NCBI GenBank assembly: GCA_910584285.1
Contig: CAJTYK010000069.1
Coordinates: 1 to 8,691, forward strand
Direction: 5' to 3'
Source of the DNA: an uncultured Oscillospiraceae bacterium
GTDB taxonomy: Bacteria; Bacillota; Clostridia; Oscillospirales; Oscillospiraceae
Length of the DNA stretch: 8,691 bases
Below, piece after piece: positions 5,877 to 8,691 of this stretch (the first letter of the stretch is position 1; the number at the start of each line of letters is the position of its first letter). The notes beneath the pieces were generated by a model. It was given only the letters and a program-made list of their open reading frames with translations. It did no database searches and was not told the origin of the DNA. The position numbers were made by a program, and so were the translations under genes.

Positions 5877-6546
5877 CGTCGCCCACATCCGGACGGAGTT
5901 TCCCGGGAAATTCGGTGTGCCCCGGCAGGCGGGGCTGGTGCCCGAGCTGCGGGGGCGGGTGGTGTTTACGCCCCCCTTCCGCCGCCCGGAGGCCCTGCGG
6001 GGCGTGGAGGGCTTCTCCCACCTGTGGCTGATCTGGGAGTTTTCCGAAAGTAAGGAGGCGGGCTGGTCGCCCACGGTGCGGCCGCCCCGGCTGGGAGGGA
6101 ACCAACGGGTGGGGGTGTTCGCCACCCGCTCCCCTTTCCGGCCCAACCCCATCGGCCTGTCCTGCGTCAAGCTGGAGCAGGTGGAGCTGTCCACGCCGGA
6201 CGGCCCGGTGCTCTTTGTCTCCGGGGCGGATCTGGTGGACGGCACCCCCATCCTGGATATCAAGCCCTACCTGCCCTACGCCGACTGCCACCCAGAGGCG
6301 GTGGGCGGCTTTGCCGGACAGGCCCCGGAATCCTGCCTGCGGGTGGACTTTCCCCCCGCCCTGCTGGAACGGGTGCCCCAAGGGCAGCGGTCCGCGCTGC
6401 TGGCGGTGCTGGCCCAGGATCCCCGGCCGCCCTACCAACGGGATCCGCAGCGTGTGTATGGCTTCGGCTTTGCCGGGCTGGAGGTGCGCTTTACCGCCGG
6501 GGACGGGGTGCTGACGGTGGTGGAGGTGGAGCCCGCCGCCCGGTGA
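5839..6546 (+). CDS. trmO: tRNA t6A37 N6-methyltransferase TrmO (TsaA/YaeB family)
   Basis: TrmO uses S-adenosylmethionine to methylate N6-threonylcarbamoyladenosine at position 37 of tRNA-Thr, giving m6t6A, which tunes decoding of ACY codons. The family pattern is clear: PVAHIRTEFPGKFGVPRQAG (near 13-32), FSHLWLIWEF (59-68), FATRSPFRPNPIGLS (94-108), DGTPILDIKPYLPYAD (134-149), and a C-terminal part with DPRPPYQRDPQRVYGFGFAGLEVRF (194-218). The N-terminus is odd: a 15-bp tandem repeat encodes MEPSA-MESSA-MEP and gives three in-phase ATGs, 5839, 5854 and 5869. Family members begin like the third. ATG 5854 has GGAG (5841-5844) 9 bases upstream, the best ribosome binding site of the three; ATG 5839 has none but could use ribosomes ending at the upstream TGA (5835-5837). 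A terminator follows. Confidence 0.93.
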   Translation: MEPSAMESSAMEPVAHIRTEFPGKFGVPRQAGLVPELRGRVVFTPPFRRPEALRGVEGFSHLWLIWEFSESKEAGWSPTVRPPRLGGNQRVGVFATRSPFRPNPIGLSCVKLEQVELSTPDGPVLFVSGADLVDGTPILDIKPYLPYADCHPEAVGGFAGQAPESCLRVDFPPALLERVPQGQRSALLAVLAQDPRPPYQRDPQRVYGFGFAGLEVRFTAGDGVLTVVEVEPAAR

Positions 6547-6573
6547 GCGGAGTTTCCCCCGGCTGCTTTCCCA

Positions 6574-6589
6574 CAAAAACGAGTTTTTG
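6574..6589. repeat. Perfect inverted repeat CAAAAAC-GA-GTTTTTG
   Basis: A 7-bp stem with a two-base GA centre between trmO and its terminator. A related sequence, ACAACGAGTTTTGCG, occurs after rpsL (about 7560-7574). It may be a second, weaker stop signal or part of a dispersed family. Confidence 0.5.
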
Positions 6590-6600
6590 ACGATTTTGCT

Positions 6601-6630
6601 GCCCCCGGCCCCCTCCGGGGGCGGTTTTTT
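6601..6630 (+). terminator. Rho-independent terminator after trmO
   Basis: GCCCCCGG (6601-6608) pairs with CCGGGGGC (6615-6622) across a CCCCCT loop, followed by GG and six T. A second perfect repeat, CAAAAAC-GA-GTTTTTG (6574-6589), lies just before it. The region 6547-6664 has no gene. Confidence 0.9.
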
Positions 6631-6664
6631 CTCCAAAAAAAGCAATTTGTCTGGAAATTTGCCC

Positions 6665-6693
6665 TTGACGGCCCGATTTTGCTATGGTATAAT
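6665..6693 (+). promoter_or_regulatory. Strong sigma-A promoter of the str ribosomal operon
   Basis: TTGACG (6665-6670), a 17-base spacer and TATAAT (6688-6693) with an upstream TGG (extended -10) form one of the best promoters in the window. Transcription should start near 6700. It lies between the trmO terminator and the L7Ae-like gene, so it drives the operon independently of upstream genes. Confidence 0.92.
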
Positions 6694-6714
6694 TCAATAT
6701 TGCGTTGGTATGCG

Positions 6715-6722
6715 AAAGGGGG
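6715..6722 (+). promoter_or_regulatory. Ribosome binding site AAAGGGGG that decides the start of the L7Ae-like gene
   Basis: It lies 8 bases before GTG 6731 and 5 before TTG 6728. The earlier in-frame ATG at 6710 precedes it, has no Shine-Dalgarno of its own and would be only about 10 bases from the expected transcription start, so I reject it as the main start. Confidence 0.6.
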
Positions 6723-6730
6723 CCGTTTTG

Positions 6731-6982
6731 GTGCACAGCGATTTGGAGCATCCGTCCAAGGTCGTGGGCGTCAAGCAGGTTCGCCGCGCTCTGGCCAACG
6801 GCACAGCCAAGCGGCTGTACCTGGCCCGGGACGCCGACCCCCACCTCACCCAGGCCCTGGAGGAGCAGGCCGGTCAACAGGGTGTGGAGACGGTCTGGGC
6901 CAACTCCATGCGGGAGCTGGGCCGTGACTGCGGCATCGCCGTGGGCGCTTCCGCCGCCGCCGAGCTGAACGGCCCCGCATAG
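6731..6982 (+). CDS. L7Ae/L30e/Gadd45-family ribosome-associated RNA-binding protein (YbxF-like)
   Basis: An 83-residue protein (from GTG 6731) of the family that binds kink-turn RNA; the Bacillus relative YbxF (RplGB) sits at the same place, just before rpsL, and associates with the ribosome. Seen are VVGVKQVRRALANGTAKRLYLARDADPHLTQAL, with the typical GxxxxxxALxxGxxxxxxxAxDA order, and the closing LGRDCGIAVGASAAAEL. Length agrees with the roughly 82 residues of YbxF. GTG 6731 is chosen for its ribosome binding site; TTG 6728 and ATG 6710 are alternatives and would add one or seven residues. It is the first gene of the operon. Its TAG stop (6980-6982) is formed by the first bases of a repeat element, so the last codons may have been altered by insertion of that element. 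Confidence 0.88.
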   Translation: MHSDLEHPSKVVGVKQVRRALANGTAKRLYLARDADPHLTQALEEQAGQQGVETVWANSMRELGRDCGIAVGASAAAELNGPA

Positions 6983-7050
6983 GGGCGAACATCGTCCGTC
7001 CGGCTTGTGCGGGCTCCGGCAGAGCGGGTGCACCATGTGCGCCCCTACAG
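6980..7050 (+). repeat. REP-like double-hairpin element, copy 1 (diverged)
   Basis: It starts TAGGGGCGAACAT and ends in ATGTGCGCCCCTACAG. The first hairpin, GGGCGAACA-T-CGTCCGTCC (6983-7001), is degenerate; the second, GGGTGCAC-CAT-GTGCGCCC (7026-7044), is intact with one G-T wobble. The two ends are also roughly inverted repeats of each other. It shares its last 16 bases exactly with copy 2 after rpsL. Confidence 0.8.
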
Positions 7051-7066
7051 ATTTTTCCGGTTTTAG

Positions 7067-7088
7067 CGAATAATCCCCGGATCATTCG
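7067..7088 (+). promoter_or_regulatory. Hairpin in the rpsL leader
   Basis: CGAATAATC-CCCG-GATCATTCG has one A-C mismatch in a 9-bp stem. It is followed by an AT-rich stretch (7089-7106) and then the rpsL ribosome binding site. It lacks a terminator T run. It may be a leader structure or a processing site for the operon mRNA. Confidence 0.4.
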
Positions 7089-7121
7089 TTAAAATATATA
7101 TTTATTGAAAGGAGGAACATC

Positions 7122-7544
7122 ATGCCTACTTTTAACCAACTGGTTCGCAAGGGCCGGGAGAAGGCCACCTACAAGTCCAACTCCCCCGCCATGCAGCACG
7201 GTCTGAACACCCTGAAGAACAAGGAGACCGATCTGCCCTCTCCCCAGAAGCGGGGCGTGTGCACCGCCGTTCGTACTTCCACCCCGAAGAAGCCGAACTC
7301 CGCGCTGCGTAAGATCGCCCGTGTGCGCCTGACCAACGGCTACGAGGTCACCGCCTATATCCCCGGCGTGGGCCACAACCTGCAGGAGCACTCCGTGGTG
7401 ATGATCCGCGGCGGCCGTGTCAAGGATCTGCCTGGCGTGCGTTACCACATCATCCGCGGCACTCTGGACACCCAGGGCGTCAACGGCCGGATGCAGGCCC
7501 GCTCCAAGTATGGCGCCAAGCGGCCCAAGGCCAAGAAGAAGTAA
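7122..7544 (+). CDS. rpsL: 30S ribosomal protein S12 (uS12)
   Basis: S12 lies at the decoding centre of the small subunit and checks codon-anticodon pairing; it is the streptomycin-related protein. The 140 residues include PQKRGVCTAVRTSTPKKPNSALRKIARVRLTNGYEV (41-76) and IPGVGHNLQEHSVVMIRGGRVKDLPGVRYH (80-109). K56 corresponds to E. coli K42 and K101 to K87, both sensitive (wild-type) lysines; D102 is the residue that RimO methylthiolates in other bacteria. Compared with E. coli it has about 13 extra residues near 22-40, as Gram-positive S12 proteins do. ATG 7122 follows AAAGGAGG (7108-7115) with 6 bases between. It lies between two REP-like elements. Confidence 0.99.
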   Translation: MPTFNQLVRKGREKATYKSNSPAMQHGLNTLKNKETDLPSPQKRGVCTAVRTSTPKKPNSALRKIARVRLTNGYEVTAYIPGVGHNLQEHSVVMIRGGRVKDLPGVRYHIIRGTLDTQGVNGRMQARSKYGAKRPKAKKK

Positions 7545-7568
7545 TCCGCTTCTTCACCCACAACGAGT

Positions 7569-7600
7569 TTTGCGCACACGCGCAAGGCCGAAAGCCTTGC
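7569..7600 (+). promoter_or_regulatory. Two mutually exclusive hairpins after rpsL
   Basis: TTGCGC-ACAC-GCGCAA (7570-7585) and GCAAGGC-CGAAA-GCCTTGC (7582-7600) are both perfect but share bases 7582-7585, so the RNA can form only one fully. No T run follows either. This could be a switch-like or mRNA-processing structure in the rpsL-rpsG spacer, or chance in GC-rich DNA. Confidence 0.4.
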
Positions 7601-7635
7601 CGGGCGTTTAACCATATACGTATCTGCGGCGCTCG

Positions 7636-7710
7636 TGCAGGGGCGGACATTGTCCGCCCGCCGACACGGGATGCCGGAACCGGGTGGGCGCACGATGTGC
7701 GCCCCTACAG
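7636..7710 (+). repeat. REP-like double-hairpin element, copy 2 (well preserved)
   Basis: The first hairpin is a perfect 9-bp stem, GGGCGGACA-T-TGTCCGCCC (7641-7659). The second is a perfect 8-bp stem, GGGCGCAC-GAT-GTGCGCCC (7686-7704). The element begins GCAGGGGCGGACAT and ends ATGTGCGCCCCTACAG, so its ends are near inverted repeats. There is no coding capacity. It resembles REP/BIME or MITE-type repeats that are mobilised by an enzyme encoded elsewhere. Confidence 0.85.
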
Positions 7711-7737
7711 GGCAGATGCCGAATGGGGAAACCTCGG

Positions 7738-7777
7738 ACAGGCATTATACGCCATGCCCCGCATGGCGAGTACCTGT
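7738..7777 (+). promoter_or_regulatory. Structured leader upstream of rpsG
   Basis: A perfect inner stem, CGCCATGC-CCC-GCATGGCG (7750-7768), is enclosed by ACAGG (7738-7742) and CCTGT (7773-7777), with an asymmetric interior region between them. It ends about 35 bases before the rpsG start. In E. coli the S12-S7 spacer holds the S7 binding site for autoregulation; whether this structure plays that part here is an inference. Confidence 0.45.
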
Positions 7778-7786
7778 GAATTCTAA

Positions 7787-7803
7787 TTCTATATAGAAGG
7801 AGG
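7787..7803 (+). promoter_or_regulatory. Palindrome overlapping the rpsG ribosome binding site
   Basis: The 12-base palindrome TTCTATATAGAA (7787-7798) runs into AAGGAGG (7797-7803), which is 8 bases before GTG 7812. The Shine-Dalgarno fixes the GTG as the start. The palindrome has no loop, so it is more likely a DNA feature or chance than an RNA hairpin. Confidence 0.5.
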
Positions 7804-7811
7804 GAAGCGAA

Positions 7812-8282
7812 GTGCCCAGACGTGGTAACGTACCCAAGCGGGAGGTTCTGCCCGACCCGCTGTATAATTCCGTCTTAGTCACTAAGCTCGTCAACAGCAT
7901 CATGCTGGACGGCAAGAAGGGCGTGGCCCAGAAGGTCGTCTACGGTGCCTTTGACATCATCAAGGATAAGACCGGCAAAGAGCCCCTGGAGGTGTTCACC
8001 ACCGCCATTGAGAACATCATGCCGTCTCTGGAGACCAAGTCCCGCCGTGTGGGCGGCTCCACCTATCAGGTCCCCATGGAGGTCCGGCCCGAGCGCCGGC
8101 AGACTCTGGGTCTGCGGTGGCTGACCACCTACTCCCGCAACCGCGGCGAGAAGACCATGAAGGAGCGGCTGGCCGGCGAGATCATGGACGCGGCCAACAA
8201 CACCGGCTCCGCCGTGAAGAAGCGCGAGGATACCCACAAGATGGCCGAGGCCAACAAGGCGTTTGCCCACTACCGCTGGTAA
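7812..8282 (+). CDS. rpsG: 30S ribosomal protein S7 (uS7)
   Basis: S7 starts assembly of the 30S head by binding the 3' domain of 16S rRNA and lines the exit site for tRNA. The 156 residues are the common bacterial length. Characteristic stretches are MPRRGNVPKREVLPDPLYNS (1-20), LVNSIMLDGKKGVAQKVVYGA (26-46), SRRVGGSTYQVPMEVRPERR (77-96), LRWLTTYSRNRGEKTM (101-116) and the ending KMAEANKAFAHYRW. It starts with GTG, placed by AAGGAGG at 7797-7803. The 267-base spacer from rpsL is long for this operon and carries a REP-like element and several hairpins, while fusA follows after 21 bases. Confidence 0.99.
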   Translation: MPRRGNVPKREVLPDPLYNSVLVTKLVNSIMLDGKKGVAQKVVYGAFDIIKDKTGKEPLEVFTTAIENIMPSLETKSRRVGGSTYQVPMEVRPERRQTLGLRWLTTYSRNRGEKTMKERLAGEIMDAANNTGSAVKKREDTHKMAEANKAFAHYRW

Positions 8283-8303
8283 GGACGGAGGACACAGACC
8301 AAC

Positions 8304-8691
8304 ATGGCGAGAAAAGTTTCTCTGGAAAATACCAGAAATATCGGCATCATGGCCCACATCGACGCCGGTAAAACCACCACGACCGAGCGTATTTTGTACT
8401 ACACCGGCGTGAACTACAAGATCGGCGAGACCCACGACGGCACCGCCACCATGGACTGGATGGCCCAGGAGCAGGAGCGCGGCATCACCATCACGTCCGC
8501 CGCCACCACCTGCTATTGGAAGGGCACCAAGGATCAGTTCCCCCAGACCCGGATCAACATCATCGACACCCCAGGCCACGTGGACTTCACCGTGGAGGTG
8601 GAGCGCTCCCTTCGGGTGCTGGACGGCTCTGTGACGGTCATGTGCGCCAAGGGCGGCGTGGAGCCCCAGTCCGAGACCGTGTGGCGTCAGG
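8304..8691 (+). CDS. fusA: Translation elongation factor G, N-terminal part (cut by window end)
   Basis: EF-G is the GTPase that moves tRNA and mRNA through the ribosome after peptide transfer. The 129 visible residues cover the start of the GTPase domain: P-loop AHIDAGKTTTTERIL (17-31), the switch I region MDWMAQEQERGITITSAA (50-67), the G3 box IIDTPGHVDFTVEVERSL (86-103) and GGVEPQSETVWRQ (117-129). The usual CAVGGVEPQ is CAKGGVEPQ here, a small variation. ATG 8304 is supported by the classical MARKVSLENTRNIGIMAHID beginning. GGAGG (8287-8291) is 12 bases upstream, a long gap. It belongs to the same transcript as rpsG. Confidence 0.98.
   Translation, partial: MARKVSLENTRNIGIMAHIDAGKTTTTERILYYTGVNYKIGETHDGTATMDWMAQEQERGITITSAATTCYWKGTKDQFPQTRINIIDTPGHVDFTVEVERSLRVLDGSVTVMCAKGGVEPQSETVWRQ

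Noticed and set aside
6587..6730. Upstream extension of the L7Ae-like frame
   Set aside because: It includes the terminator and the operon promoter, so it is not transcribed as one message; the family length supports the start near 6731.
6980..7710. CRISPR array
   Set aside because: Only two unequal repeat copies with a whole gene between them; no regular spacers or cas genes.
8117..8371. Plus-strand open frame across the rpsG-fusA junction
   Set aside because: Out-of-frame shadow of two firmly identified genes.

Overview
The window looks like chromosomal DNA from a GC-rich, spore-forming member of the Clostridia, most like the Oscillospiraceae (Flavonifractor or Pseudoflavonifractor type). 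The reasons are strong AGGAGG-type ribosome binding sites, frequent GTG/TTG starts, a SpoIVB sporulation protease, a Firmicutes-type S12 protein and a Firmicutes-type L7Ae gene ahead of rpsL. The genus is an inference from style, not from a database match. The content is mostly housekeeping; I see no phage, transposase, CRISPR array, tRNA or rRNA.

Layout. 1-1053: the 3' part of a WYL-domain transcriptional regulator, which runs in frame, with no stop codon, into a small zinc-ribbon protein that has its own ribosome binding site (start 781). A palindromic operator-like site lies at the join, and a strong terminator follows. 1149-3190: the proline biosynthesis pair proB-proA, overlapping by four bases, with its own promoter and terminator. 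3235-3367: three small hairpins and no gene. 3368-3889 (minus): a five-segment DUF6512-type membrane protein. 3890-4162: divergent control region with a candidate minus-strand promoter and a sigma-G-like promoter facing spoIVB. 4163-5215: spoIVB, with PDZ and S55 protease domains. 5219-6546: an HD-domain hydrolase with a near-consensus sigma-A promoter, then trmO (tRNA t6A37 methyltransferase), followed by a terminator.

6665 to the end: the 'str' ribosomal operon, L7Ae-like protein - rpsL (S12) - rpsG (S7) - fusA (EF-G, cut by the window edge). It is driven by a strong extended -10 promoter and is not attached to rpoBC, unlike the arrangement in Bacillus. Its two large intergenic gaps each carry a copy of a ~71-75 bp double-hairpin repeat, and the first copy supplies the stop codon of the L7Ae-like gene. 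The gap before rpsG holds several more hairpins.

The most unusual points are the REP-like repeats inside an essential ribosomal operon, the in-frame WYL/zinc-ribbon join across an operator-like palindrome, and a 15-bp tandem repeat that gives trmO three in-phase ATG codons. None of these amounts to a demonstrated new system.
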